A DNA stretch of 64,000 nt, taken from Streptomyces deccanensis. GTDB taxonomy: Bacteria > Actinomycetota > Actinomycetes > Streptomycetales > Streptomycetaceae. Shown here piece after piece: positions 19,824 through 28,531 of the stretch. The stretch covers positions 7,192,001 to 7,256,000 of the forward strand of contig NZ_CP092431.1 in the NCBI RefSeq assembly GCF_022385335.1, in the 5' to 3' direction. A program made the position numbers and the translations under genes. Within the stretch, counting starts at the first letter, position 1. The number at the start of each line of letters is the position of its first letter. The notes beneath the pieces were generated by a model. It was not told the origin of the DNA. It saw nothing but the letters and a program-made list of their open reading frames with translations, and did no database searches.

Positions 19824-21746
19824 TGCTGTGACTTCAACGGATGTGCTCCCCTTCGCCCTGTGGGCCCGACCGGGTTTCCGCGTGGGGCGGGCCGTCCGTG
19901 ATTGCGCGTACGCCGCCCCCGACACCGCGAGGCCCGCCAGCAGGGCCAGGGCGACCGCCGGTGCCAGGGCCGCCCACGGCGCGCGTTCGACGTAGGCACG
20001 TGACTCGTCGAGGAGCAACCCCCACTCCGGGGTGGGTGGTTGGGCTCCGAGGCCCAGGAAGCCGAGGGAGGCGAGGGCCAGGGCGATGCCCGGGAGGCGC
20101 AGGACGGCGTGCCGGGCGACGGGGGCGGCGACCGACGGGAGGACGTGCCGGGTGAGGATCCACCACGGGCTCGCGCCGATCGCCCGCTGGGCGGTCAGGA
20201 ACGCGGACGCGCGGACCTCCTGCACCAGCGCCGCCGCGTGCGCGGACAGGGCGGGCCAGGAGATCAGGGCCACGGCGAGGGCCGCGCCGCCCGTGCCGGG
20301 GCCGGCCACCGCGGCGACGAGGATGCCGACGATCACCGGAGGCAGCGCGTTGGCGATGTCCGCCGCGCCCGCCGCGACCCGGGGCAGGAAGCCGAGGGCC
20401 AGGGAGACGAGGAGGCTCAGGGCGCAGACCGCCGCCGCCGTGCCGACCGTGGTGGCCGCACCGTGGCCGAGGCGGGCCAGGACGTCACGGCCGAGCCCGT
20501 CCGTGCCGAGCGGGTGCGCCCAGGACGGCGGGAAGAGACGGGCGGTGGTGTCCACGGCGTACGGGTCGCGCAGCAGACCCCAGCCCACGGTGACCAGGAG
20601 GACGGCCGCCAGGGTCAGCGGGATCGCGGGGTGGACGCGGACCGGGCGGGCCGGCGGCAGGGTGAGGCCCGCGTCGCGCAGGGCCGGGCCGAGGAGCCGC
20701 CGCCGGGCGAGGGTGGCCAGGGCGCCCGCGACCAGGCCCAGGGCGAGGAGGGCGAGGACCGCGCCCTGGAGGAGGGGGATGTCCTGGGACTTGGCCGCGC
20801 CCAGTGCGGTACGGCCGATGCCGGGCACCGCGAACACCATCTCCACGGCGACCGCGCCGCCGGTCAGGCCGACGGCGGCCATGCCGAACTGCGGTACCAG
20901 GGGCGGCAGTACGCGGCGCAGCGCGGCCGCCGAGACCCGGGCCCGGCTCACGCCCGCGCCGCGCCACAGCTCCACCCAGCGTTCGTCGAGCACGGCGGGC
21001 AGCGCGTCCGCGACCAGGCGGCCCAGCAGACCGCCGGCCGGGACACCGAGGGCGATCGCGGGCAGCACGAGGTACTCCGGGCCCGCCCAGCCTGACGTGG
21101 GCAGCCAGCCCAGCCAGACCCCGCAGACCAGCAGCGCCACCGTGGCCAGCAGGAACTCGGGGACGGCGGCGAGCATCGCGGCGAACGCGCCGGCCGACCC
21201 CCGGCCCCGCAGGAGCACCGGGGCGACCAGTGCGCAGGCCAGCAGGAGGGCGACGGCGAAGGCGGTGCCCATCAGGCCGAGGGAGACCTGGAGGCCGGAG
21301 ACCACCGAGGGCAGGACGTCCGTGCCCGACACCCATGACGTGCCGAGGTCGCCGCGCAGCAGTCCGGCGGCCCAACGCCCCAACAGGGAAAGGGGGCCCG
21401 CGCCGAGGCCCAGGTCCTCGCGGATCGCGGCCAGCGCCTCGGGCGTCGCCTCCTGCTCGGCCGACCGGGCGCGCAGCACGGTCAGCGCGGGGTCACGGCC
21501 GGACAGCCACGGCAGCAGACCGACGGCGGTCAGCGCGGCGAGGAGACAGAGGAGGCGGGTCAGCCCGGTGGCCCCGACCAGCGCCCCGACGAGGCGCCGC
21601 CCCCACCCGGTCCCGCTTGCTCCGGCCCCACGAGCCCACCGAACGGCTCCGACCGCCTCGGCGGCGGTTCGGGCGTCGCGTGCCCCGGCCGCCGATGAGC
21701 CTGCGGTCGGTTCGCCTGCGGTCGGTGCGTCTGTGGGCGTGCTCAC
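19797..21746 (-). CDS. Fused ABC permease (DppB-like + DppC-like halves)
   Basis: 649 aa and two permease domains in one chain. The N-terminal half has the DppB-type membrane region (LGLGAGPLSLLGRWAAGLLRGDLG and an EAA-type loop near WVELWRGAGVSRARVSAAALR). The C-terminal half is DppC-like (HPLGTDGLGRDVLARLGHG, SAFLTAQRAIGASPWWILTRH). These are normally separate subunits, so this is a natural fusion. The start GTG 21746 overlaps the binding-protein stop by 4 bases. It would form the membrane channel for the cognate binding protein and both ATPases. Confidence 0.92.
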   Translation of the reverse strand: MSTPTDAPTAGEPTAGSSAAGARDARTAAEAVGAVRWARGAGASGTGWGRRLVGALVGATGLTRLLCLLAALTAVGLLPWLSGRDPALTVLRARSAEQEATPEALAAIREDLGLGAGPLSLLGRWAAGLLRGDLGTSWVSGTDVLPSVVSGLQVSLGLMGTAFAVALLLACALVAPVLLRGRGSAGAFAAMLAAVPEFLLATVALLVCGVWLGWLPTSGWAGPEYLVLPAIALGVPAGGLLGRLVADALPAVLDERWVELWRGAGVSRARVSAAALRRVLPPLVPQFGMAAVGLTGGAVAVEMVFAVPGIGRTALGAAKSQDIPLLQGAVLALLALGLVAGALATLARRRLLGPALRDAGLTLPPARPVRVHPAIPLTLAAVLLVTVGWGLLRDPYAVDTTARLFPPSWAHPLGTDGLGRDVLARLGHGAATTVGTAAAVCALSLLVSLALGFLPRVAAGAADIANALPPVIVGILVAAVAGPGTGGAALAVALISWPALSAHAAALVQEVRASAFLTAQRAIGASPWWILTRHVLPSVAAPVARHAVLRLPGIALALASLGFLGLGAQPPTPEWGLLLDESRAYVERAPWAALAPAVALALLAGLAVSGAAYAQSRTARPTRKPGRAHRAKGSTSVEVTAEVRRATEV

Positions 21747-23233
21747 TTGACGTAGGTGTCGGCCGTGACCAGTTCCCGCTCGCGCGGGTCGTGGGCCGCG
21801 TCCACGACTCCGGACGCGTCGCCCTGGATGACGCGCTCGTGCAGCATCGGCACGGCCGCGTCGGTGGTGAGGACGGCGGCCTCGGCGTCGATCACGGCCC
21901 GGCGGCGGGCGTCACCGGCGGCGGTGTCGGAGGCCCGGTCGAGGGCGGTGTCCACGGTCTTGTCCGCGAGCTGGGCGATGTTGAAGGAGCCGTCGGAGGC
22001 GAAGTCGCTGTAGAGGTACGCGGCCGGGTCACCGGAGTCGAGGACGGTCGCCCGGGAGAGGATGAACGCGTCGAACTCGCCCGCGAGCGCGTCGGACTCG
22101 ATGTTGGCGTACTCGCGCACGTCGAGCTTCACCTTGAACCCGGCCTTCTGCAGCTGCTGTTGCAGCGTGGCGGCGACCTCGGGCAGCTCGGCGCGGTCGG
22201 TGAACGTGCCGATGGTGATGGACTGGCCGTCCGGGTCCCCCGCTTCGGCGCGCTTCACCGGTGACCGCAGTTCGGCGGCCCACGGGAGCGCGGGCCCGAG
22301 GAGCCCCTCGGCGACGTCCGCACGCCCCTCGTACACGCCCTTCACGATCGACTCGGCGTCGACGGCCTCGCGGGCGGCGGCGCGCAGCGAGGCGTCCTTG
22401 AACACGCCCTTCTCGGTGTTCAGATAGAGGGTGTTGGTGCGAGGCATCGGGACCTCGGTGATCAGGTCCTGGTCGAGCACGGCGGCCTGCGACACCGGGA
22501 CCGCCTCGACGATGTCGGCCTCGCCGCTGCGCAGGGAGGCCGCGCGGGCGGTGCCGTCCGGCACGTACTTCACGTCGATCCCGGGGGCCTTGGCCTTGCC
22601 GCCCCAGTAGTCGTCGTAGCGGTCGAGGGCGGCGGAGGCGGTGCCGTTGACCTCGGTCAGCTCGAAGGGGCCGGTGCCGGCGCCGAGCGGGTTCACCGTC
22701 TTCCCCTCGTACGCCTTCGCCGCGAGGATCGACAGCTGCGGCGAGCTGAGGCGCTGCGGGACCAGCGGGTCCTCGACCGCCGTGGTGACGGTGACGGTGT
22801 CGCCGTCGGCCTTCGCGGTGAGCTCCACGCCGTCGAGGATGCGGGGCTTGGGGGAGGCGGTGGCCGCCTCGGTGAGGGAGTTGACGACGGCCTCACCCGT
22901 CAGCTTCGTACCGTCGTGGAACGTCACGCCCTTCCGGATCGTGAACGTCCACTTCTTGCCCGAGCGCTTCCACTCGGTGGCGAGCGCGGGCTGCGCGTCG
23001 CCCTCCGCGTTCAGCTTCACCAGGGTCTCCGCGGTCGACCAGCGGGACAGCTTGAACGCGTCGTCGGAGAGCGGCGACAGGCCCGAGCGGGGCGGCAGCA
23101 TCATCGCGATCCGTATCCGCTTGCCCTCGCTCCCGGCCTCCTCGGGGCCCGTTGCCGAGAAGCAGCCCGTGAGCAGGGCGGAGGTCGCGGTGGTGACCGC
23201 GGTGAGCGGGACGAAACGGGCCGGGACGCGCAC
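21743..23233 (-). CDS. ABC transporter substrate-binding lipoprotein, family 5
   Basis: 496 aa. Signal peptide with lipobox LLTGC (Cys about 24), then a family-5 (peptide/nickel/opine) binding domain: ALATEWKRSGKKWTFTIRKGVTFHDGTKLT, DDYWGG, LYLNTEKGVFKD. It is the first gene of a four-gene importer operon. GTG 23233 has GGAG at 6-base spacing. A Zur-type operator in the promoter suggests zinc-responsive control and hence uptake of zinc, a zinc chelate or a metallophore; peptides remain possible. Confidence 0.92.
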   Translation of the reverse strand: MRVPARFVPLTAVTTATSALLTGCFSATGPEEAGSEGKRIRIAMMLPPRSGLSPLSDDAFKLSRWSTAETLVKLNAEGDAQPALATEWKRSGKKWTFTIRKGVTFHDGTKLTGEAVVNSLTEAATASPKPRILDGVELTAKADGDTVTVTTAVEDPLVPQRLSSPQLSILAAKAYEGKTVNPLGAGTGPFELTEVNGTASAALDRYDDYWGGKAKAPGIDVKYVPDGTARAASLRSGEADIVEAVPVSQAAVLDQDLITEVPMPRTNTLYLNTEKGVFKDASLRAAAREAVDAESIVKGVYEGRADVAEGLLGPALPWAAELRSPVKRAEAGDPDGQSITIGTFTDRAELPEVAATLQQQLQKAGFKVKLDVREYANIESDALAGEFDAFILSRATVLDSGDPAAYLYSDFASDGSFNIAQLADKTVDTALDRASDTAAGDARRRAVIDAEAAVLTTDAAVPMLHERVIQGDASGVVDAAHDPRERELVTADTYVK

Positions 23234-23277
23234 GGGACACTCCGAGTAAAGGCGTGGTCAAAGATTCAACGTGCCTG

Positions 23278-23306
23278 ACCGTAACACGATGACAATCATT
23301 TTCAGA
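23278..23306 (-). promoter_or_regulatory. Promoter with Zur-type operator upstream of the ABC importer
   Basis: On the minus strand, TGAAAATGATTGTCA (23304-23290) is a 7-1-7 inverted repeat with one mismatch between its arms. It differs at one position from the mycobacterial Zur consensus as I recall it. It lies between a -35-like TCTGAA (23306-23301) and a -10 TACGGT (23283-23278) spaced 17 bases apart, a position suited to repression. The binding-protein start codon is 45 bases further downstream. Confidence 0.78.
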
Positions 23307-23396
23307 AGCGCGGTTTTGCGCCACCACGATGCCGCCACCCGACCCCGAACACGCAGGCCGGAGGGCATTGTCAGTGCCCCCTGCCATGGTGGGGCC

Positions 23397-23978
23397 GTGG
23401 ACGACGAGACCTTCTGGGACGTGATCGAGGGCTGCCGACGGGCGACGCGGGACCCCGACGAGCGGTCGGAGTGGCTGCGCGGGCGGCTGGCGGGCCGGCC
23501 GGAGGCCGAGATACTGCGGTTCCAGACGATCCTGGACCGCGTGTTGGCCCCCTCGCTCACCTGGGACCTGTGGGGCGCCGCCGACCGGATCATGGGCTGG
23601 TGCTCGGACGACAGCTTCTTCTACTTCCGCCTCTGGCTGGTCGGTCTGGGCCGGGACGGGTTCGACCGGGCCGTCCGAGACCCTGACTCCTTGGCCGACG
23701 TGCCCGGGGTGCGACAGCTCGCGGGCCGCTCGCCGCAGCTCTGGGACGAGGAGGAGTGGCTGGACTGGGAGGAGTTGGACTATGTGGCCGCGCGGGCCTA
23801 CGCACACCTCTCGGGGCGTACGGAGGAGGACTTCTACGACGCCATGGACGAACTCGGCGGCGACGACCCCGAGTCGGGGGACCCGGCCGGTGAACGCTGG
23901 GACGCCTGCGACGACGAGGAGTCGCACCGCCGTCTGCCCCGCCTCAGCGCGCTGTTCCCGCTCTCCTCGGCGAGTTGA
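23397..23978 (+). CDS. DUF4240-like protein
   Basis: 193 aa, strongly acidic. It begins DDETFWDVIEGCRRATRD and contains conserved Trp/Asp-rich blocks (LTWDLWGAADRIMGWCSDDSFFYFRLWLVGLG, ARAYAHLSG), the pattern of DUF4240 proteins often found as Streptomyces orphans. No enzyme motif is seen and the function is unknown. GTG 23397 is the first start that matches the family; the frame is open further upstream across the Zur-type site, which is probably non-coding. It is divergent from the ABC importer. Confidence 0.8.
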   Translation: MDDETFWDVIEGCRRATRDPDERSEWLRGRLAGRPEAEILRFQTILDRVLAPSLTWDLWGAADRIMGWCSDDSFFYFRLWLVGLGRDGFDRAVRDPDSLADVPGVRQLAGRSPQLWDEEEWLDWEELDYVAARAYAHLSGRTEEDFYDAMDELGGDDPESGDPAGERWDACDDEESHRRLPRLSALFPLSSAS

Positions 23979-24044
23979 CGCCCACCGGCTGTCCCGGGGT
24001 GAGCCGACGCCCGCCAAAGGCCTCGTGGACGCGCACCAAAGACC

Positions 24045-25229
24045 TCACAGCCGCGCGCCCTTCAGTGCCATGTGCAGCAGCAGCCGGTCCTCGCCGTCGG
24101 TCAGGCGCAGACCCGTGAGCTGTTCGACGCGGGAGAGACGGTAGTAGAGGGTCTGCCGGTGGATGCCCAACTCGGCCGCCGTCCGCCCGGCTTGGCCCGC
24201 GTGGTCGAGGAAGACCTCGGCGGTGTGGGCGAGTTCACGGTGGGCGGGGGTGAGGAGGGCGCGGACGGCCGGGTCATGGGGAAGGCCGGGAGGCAGCGCG
24301 GTCAGCAGCCGGTACGGGCCGATGGAGCGCCACTCGGCGATCGGGCCCAGCCGCGGCTCCGCCAGCGCCGCCCGGGCCGCAGCCGAGGCCTCCCGCCAGT
24401 CGGTGCCCAGTTCGGCGAGGCCCGCTCGGGCCCCCGAGACACCCGCCGCCGCGTGCGCGCCCGCGCGTTCCAGCAGCCGGGCGGCGGCGGTGAGCGCCGG
24501 CGCCGGTACGTCGGCGGAGCGCAGCCGTACCAGCAGGGCCAGGCTCTGGCCCGCCGCGCCCCACGGCACCGTGCACAGCGCGGTCGCCCCCGGCACCGTA
24601 CGGAAGGAAGGGGCGTCGTCCGGGTCGGGGGACGGCCAGGGGGCCACGCACACCAGCGTGTGGACGCCGTCGCCGCGGGGGCCGAGGGCCGCGCGCAGCT
24701 CCGCCACGGCCATGTCGCGCTCCCAGTCGCGCTCGGCGGCGAGGACCGCGCGCAGTTCGCGGGTGAGATCGGCGCCGGCCTGGGCCTCGTCCGCGAGGAG
24801 GGCGCCGATGCGGGAGGTCACCGTCATGGCGGCGGACAGCTGGGCGTCGGTCGGGCCCGGGTCGCCGTCCAGGAGCCAGACGTACCCGAGGACGACCCCC
24901 CGATGGCGTACCGGGAGGCAGACCCGGCCCCGGAGCACCCCCGCCTCCGGGGTCGGCGGGATCCGGACCGGGCCGGTCGCCCGAGTGATGCCGAAGCCCT
25001 CGAACCACTCCCGTACCGCCGTCGTCGAGCGGCGGGTCAGGATCGAGCGGGTGCGGACCGGGTCGAGAGCCGACGGATCGAGCTCGCCCTCGCTGTCGTA
25101 GGCGCCGAAGGCGATCAGCTCGAAGTCGCGGTTCTCCAGCGTCGCCGGGGCACCGAGCAGCGCGGAGATCTCGTCGACGAGGTCCTGGTAGCCACCCAGC
25201 GAGTGCGGCGATGCGGATTCCGACGTCAC
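24045..25229 (-). CDS. PucR-family transcriptional regulator, likely of proline catabolism
   Basis: About 394 aa. A GAF-like N-terminal sensory region ([23 protein letters not shown]) leads to the PucR C-terminal HTH (HTH_30): [36 protein letters not shown]. It is divergent from proline dehydrogenase and P5C dehydrogenase, and regulators of this family commonly activate adjacent catabolic genes, so control of proline use is inferred. GTG 25229 is chosen (GGGAG upstream); ATG 25265 or GTG 25247 are alternatives. A perfect GACAGCTGTC palindrome at 25294-25303 in the divergent region is a possible operator. Confidence 0.88.
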   Translation of the reverse strand: MTSESASPHSLGGYQDLVDEISALLGAPATLENRDFELIAFGAYDSEGELDPSALDPVRTRSILTRRSTTAVREWFEGFGITRATGPVRIPPTPEAGVLRGRVCLPVRHRGVVLGYVWLLDGDPGPTDAQLSAAMTVTSRIGALLADEAQAGADLTRELRAVLAAERDWERDMAVAELRAALGPRGDGVHTLVCVAPWPSPDPDDAPSFRTVPGATALCTVPWGAAGQSLALLVRLRSADVPAPALTAAARLLERAGAHAAAGVSGARAGLAELGTDWREASAAARAALAEPRLGPIAEWRSIGPYRLLTALPPGLPHDPAVRALLTPAHRELAHTAEVFLDHAGQAGRTAAELGIHRQTLYYRLSRVEQLTGLRLTDGEDRLLLHMALKGARL

Positions 25230-25372
25230 CCACGCATTCTCCCGCACCGACCCGCCTTCATACATCTGTCTGAGATCTGCGGCACGAATGCGTGACAGCT
25301 GTCGATGGTCGGGGAACGGGGGGATCCTTAGGTTTCACGGTGGTTCTATCTGCTGGTATGTGGAGGTGCCCC

Positions 25373-26299
25373 GTGCTGGGTCCCGTGATTCTCGCCGCGT
25401 CGCGCAGCGACCGGATACGACGCCTGATCTCGGCGGCGCCCGTGACCAAGCAGGTCGTCGACCGCTTCATCCCCGGTGAACGCGTCGACGACATCGTCCC
25501 CGTCATCCGCGAGCTCACCGGCCGCGGTCTCGACGTCACGATGGACGTCGTCGGCGAGGACATCACCCGACCGGAGCAGGCCACCGCCGCCCGCGACGCC
25601 TATCTGGAGCTGATCGACCGGCTGAAGGAGCTGGATCTCGGCGAGCGCGCCGAGATGTCCGTGAAGCTCTCCCTCTTCGGCCAGGCCCTCGACGGCGGCC
25701 ACGAGCTGGCCCTCGCCAACGTCCGCCCGGTCGTCGAGGCCGCCGCCGCGATCGGGACGACCGTCACGCTCGACGCCGAGGACCACACCACCCTCGACTC
25801 GATGTTCGCCATCCACGACGAGCTGCGCCGGGACTTCCCGCAGACCGGCTGCGTCATCCAGGCCTACCTCTTCCGCACCGAGGCCGACGCCCGCCGCCTG
25901 GCCGAGAACGGCAGCCGGGTGCGGCTGGTGAAGGGCGCCTACAAGGAGCCCGCCCACGTGGCGTTCCAGCAGAAGGCCGAGATCGACAAGGCGTACGTCC
26001 GCGTCCTGAAGATCCTCATGGAGGGGGAGGGGTACCCGATGATCGGGTCCCACGACCCGCGCCTCATCTCCATCACCCAGGAACTCGCCCACCGCGCCGG
26101 ACGCAAGCTCGACGAGTACGAGTTCCAGATGCTGTACGGCATCCGCGGCGACGAGCATCTGCGGCTCGCCGCCGAAGGCCACCGGATGCGGGTCTACACC
26201 GCGTACGGCACGGACTGGTACGGCTATTTCATGCGCCGCCTCGCGGAGAAGCCCGCCAACCTGCGGTTCTTCCTCCGCGCCATGGTCAGCAAGGGCTGA
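25373..26299 (+). CDS. Proline dehydrogenase
   Basis: 308 aa monofunctional PRODH. It oxidises L-proline to pyrroline-5-carboxylate with FAD and passes electrons to quinone. TIM-barrel features include MSVKLSLFGQALDGG, VTLDAEDHTTLDS, GCVIQAYLFRTEADA, RLVKGAYKEP and MIGSHDPRLI. The C-terminal substrate-binding YTAYGTDWYGYFMRRLAEKP has the conserved RR pair. GTG 25373 follows GGAGG at 6 bases; upstream codons are not conserved. It is followed after 50 bases by P5C dehydrogenase, so the two steps to glutamate are in one operon. Confidence 0.95.
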   Translation: MLGPVILAASRSDRIRRLISAAPVTKQVVDRFIPGERVDDIVPVIRELTGRGLDVTMDVVGEDITRPEQATAARDAYLELIDRLKELDLGERAEMSVKLSLFGQALDGGHELALANVRPVVEAAAAIGTTVTLDAEDHTTLDSMFAIHDELRRDFPQTGCVIQAYLFRTEADARRLAENGSRVRLVKGAYKEPAHVAFQQKAEIDKAYVRVLKILMEGEGYPMIGSHDPRLISITQELAHRAGRKLDEYEFQMLYGIRGDEHLRLAAEGHRMRVYTAYGTDWYGYFMRRLAEKPANLRFFLRAMVSKG

Positions 26300-26349
26300 G
26301 CCCCACACAACGGCTCGCACACACCGCTCAGTAAGGAGTTACGGAACCC

Positions 26350-27981
26350 ATGGACGCTGTGACCCAGGTCCCCACCCCCGTCAACGAGCCGGTGCACGGC
26401 TACGCCCCCGGCTCGCCCGAGCGCGCCCGGCTGGAGGTCAAGCTGAAGGAACTGGCGGAGAACCCGATCGACCTGCCGATGACCATCGGCGGCGAGAAGC
26501 GGATGGGCGGCGGCGACCGCTTCGACGTGGTGCAGCCGCACAACCACAAGGCCCGCCTCGGCACCTACGCCAACGCCACCGGGCAGGACGCCCAGGACGC
26601 CATCGACGCGGCCCTCGCCGCCGCGCCCGCCTGGCGCGCGATGTCCTTCGACGACCGCGCCGCGATCATCCTGCGCGCCGCCGACCTCCTCGCCGGCCCC
26701 TGGCGCGAGACGCTGGCCGCCTCCACCATGCTCGGCCAGTCGAAGACCGCCCAGCAGGCCGAGATCGACTGTCCCTGCGAACTGGTCGACTTCTGGCGCT
26801 TCAACGTCAAGTACGCCCGTGACCTGCTCGCCGAGCAGCCCCCGGCCAACTCGCCGGGCGTCTGGAACCGCCTCGACCACCGCCCGCTGGAGGGCTTCGT
26901 CTACGCGATCACGCCGTTCAACTTCACGGCCATCGCGGGCAACCTGCCGACCGCCCCGGCGCTGATGGGCAACGTGGTGGTGTGGAAGCCGTCCCCGACG
27001 CAGACCCACGCCGCCGTCCTGCTCATGCGCCTGCTGGAGGAGGCGGGCCTGCCCAAGGGCGTCATCAACCTCGTCACCGGCGACGGCATCGAGGTGAGCA
27101 AGGTCGCCCTGGAGCACCGCGACCTCGCCGGCATCCACTTCACCGGCTCGACCAAGACCTTCCAGTACCTGTGGAAGACGGTCGGCGCCAACATCGAGAA
27201 GTACCGGTCGTACCCGCGCCTCGTCGGCGAGACCGGCGGCAAGGACTTCGTGGTCGCGCACCCGAGCGCCGACCGCGCCGTGCTCAAGACCGCCCTCACC
27301 CGCGGCGCCTTCGAGTACCAGGGCCAGAAGTGCTCGGCGACCTCCCGGGCCTACATCCCCGCGTCGATCTGGAACTCCGGCTTCAAGGAGGAGTTCGCCG
27401 CCGAGGTCGAGTACCTGACCATGGGCGACGTCACCGACCTGTCCAACTTCATCGGCGCCGTCATCGACGAGCGCTCCTTCGCCAAGAACAAGGCCGCCAT
27501 CGACCGCGCCAAGTCCGACCCGACCTGCACGATCGTCGCGGGCGGCAGCTACGACGACTCGGTCGGCTACTTCGTCCGCCCGACCGTCGTCGAGTGCACC
27601 GACCCGGAGAACGAGGTCTTCACCACCGAGTACTTCGGCCCGTTCCTCGCCGTGCACGTCTACGAGGACGACCGCTACGAGGAGATGCTGACCCAGATGG
27701 AGTCGGTGTCGGCCTACGCCCTGACCGGTTCGGTCATCTCGGGCGACCGCGCGGCCACCGCGTACACGATGGACAAGCTCCGCTACGCGGCCGGCAACTT
27801 CTACGTCAACGACAAGTCCACCGGCGCCGTCGTCGGCCAGCAGCCCTTCGGCGGCGGCCGTGCCTCCGGCACCAACGACAAGGCCGGCGCCCCGCAGAAC
27901 CTGATGCGCTGGACCCTGACCCGCGCCATCAAGGAGACCCTGGTCCCGCCGACCGACTACACGTACCCGCACATGGGCTGA
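26350..27981 (+). CDS. pruA: L-glutamate gamma-semialdehyde (P5C) dehydrogenase
   Basis: 543 aa, the usual length for the RocA/PruA aldehyde dehydrogenase. It oxidises glutamate semialdehyde to glutamate with NAD+. The catalytic Cys is Cys328 in YQGQKCSATSRAYIP; the general-base Glu lies in LVGETGGKDFVV; the nucleotide-binding region includes FTGSTKTFQYLWK. ATG 26350 has an AAGGAG site. It completes proline degradation with the preceding gene and is followed by a strong terminator. Confidence 0.96.
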   Translation: MDAVTQVPTPVNEPVHGYAPGSPERARLEVKLKELAENPIDLPMTIGGEKRMGGGDRFDVVQPHNHKARLGTYANATGQDAQDAIDAALAAAPAWRAMSFDDRAAIILRAADLLAGPWRETLAASTMLGQSKTAQQAEIDCPCELVDFWRFNVKYARDLLAEQPPANSPGVWNRLDHRPLEGFVYAITPFNFTAIAGNLPTAPALMGNVVVWKPSPTQTHAAVLLMRLLEEAGLPKGVINLVTGDGIEVSKVALEHRDLAGIHFTGSTKTFQYLWKTVGANIEKYRSYPRLVGETGGKDFVVAHPSADRAVLKTALTRGAFEYQGQKCSATSRAYIPASIWNSGFKEEFAAEVEYLTMGDVTDLSNFIGAVIDERSFAKNKAAIDRAKSDPTCTIVAGGSYDDSVGYFVRPTVVECTDPENEVFTTEYFGPFLAVHVYEDDRYEEMLTQMESVSAYALTGSVISGDRAATAYTMDKLRYAAGNFYVNDKSTGAVVGQQPFGGGRASGTNDKAGAPQNLMRWTLTRAIKETLVPPTDYTYPHMG

Positions 27982-27999
27982 CACCGGCCACCGTCCAGC

Positions 28000-28037
28000 G
28001 GCGCCCGGCCTCCTCCGTCTCGGAGGGGCCGGGCGCC
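28000..28037 (+). terminator. Terminator after P5C dehydrogenase
   Basis: A 17-bp GC-rich stem with one bulged T (28000-28017 with 28021-28037) and a 3-base loop lies 18 bases after the pruA stop. There is no T tract, which is common for Streptomyces terminators. Confidence 0.85.
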
Positions 28038-28312
28038 GCCGCGTTCGGCGCGAGATCAAAGAAATCGCAGGTCAGCGGGGTGTGACCCATTCCACCGTCT
28101 CAGATAGTAGGAAGTCCGACTACTTGTAGAGACAGATGCGCCGCGCTCACCTAGCTTTGTAGGAGCCGAACGTCTCGCTCGATCCAGCGAATGGCGGTCG
28201 TGAGCCGGAGCCCTAGGCAGGCAACCCCTGCGGCCCCGCTCCCCGCCCCATCCGGCGTCTCGTAACCCTCCCGTTTCCGTACTCCGGATTGCCTCGAAGG
28301 AGTCGATTCCCC
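28038..28312. other. Intergenic region upstream of the 43-aa gene
   Basis: Relatively AT-rich for this genome between 28060 and 28170. It contains an imperfect palindrome at 28097-28133 (GTCTC/GAGAC outer arms, AGTAG/CTACT inner arms) and a short hairpin TCGCT/AGCGA at 28175-28190. I could not recognise a promoter or a known riboswitch with confidence. It is probably the promoter and leader of the small gene at 28313. Confidence 0.5.
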
Positions 28313-28444
28313 ATGGCCGAGACGACCGTCCGCCGCCGAGTCCGTCACGTTTCCCGGACCACCGAGTCCGACCGCAAGAACGCCGCGGCCGCCCTGCAGC
28401 GCGCCCTCGACCGCCGGGACAACGGCGGCTCCACCGGGCACTGA
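28313..28444 (+). CDS. Small basic protein, 43 aa
   Basis: ATG 28313 with AAGGAG about 10 bases upstream, ending TGA at 28444. The protein (starting MAETTVRRRVRHVSR and ending DNGGSTGH) is Arg-rich, with no membrane segment. The start context, codon bias and clean termination before a strong hairpin support a real gene, and I recall similar short proteins at this locus in other Streptomyces. Function unknown. Confidence 0.7.
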   Translation: MAETTVRRRVRHVSRTTESDRKNAAAALQRALDRRDNGGSTGH

Positions 28445-28479
28445 GCGCCCCGTCAGCCGGGAGCCGCACCTCAGGGAGT

Positions 28480-28517
28480 GCGGCGCGGCCGTAGGTGGAC
28501 GCCTACGGCCGCGCCGC
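28480..28517. terminator. Bidirectional terminator between convergent genes
   Basis: A perfect 16-bp stem (28480-28495 with 28502-28517) with a 6-base loop sits between the 43-aa gene and the end of the phosphoesterase gene, and would serve both strands. Confidence 0.88.
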
Positions 28518-28531
28518 GCCCCGAAGTGGAC

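Noticed and set aside
23290..23304. Reading the ABC operon box as an iron (DmdR) or nickel (Nur) site
   Set aside because: The sequence lacks the TTAGGTTAGGCT pattern of iron boxes and the TTGCAA halves of Nur boxes; the TGAAAAT-N-ATTTTCA pattern fits Zur better.
28134..28312. Possible riboswitch upstream of the 43-aa gene
   Set aside because: Only short hairpins are visible and no conserved core of a riboswitch class I know; called plain intergenic.
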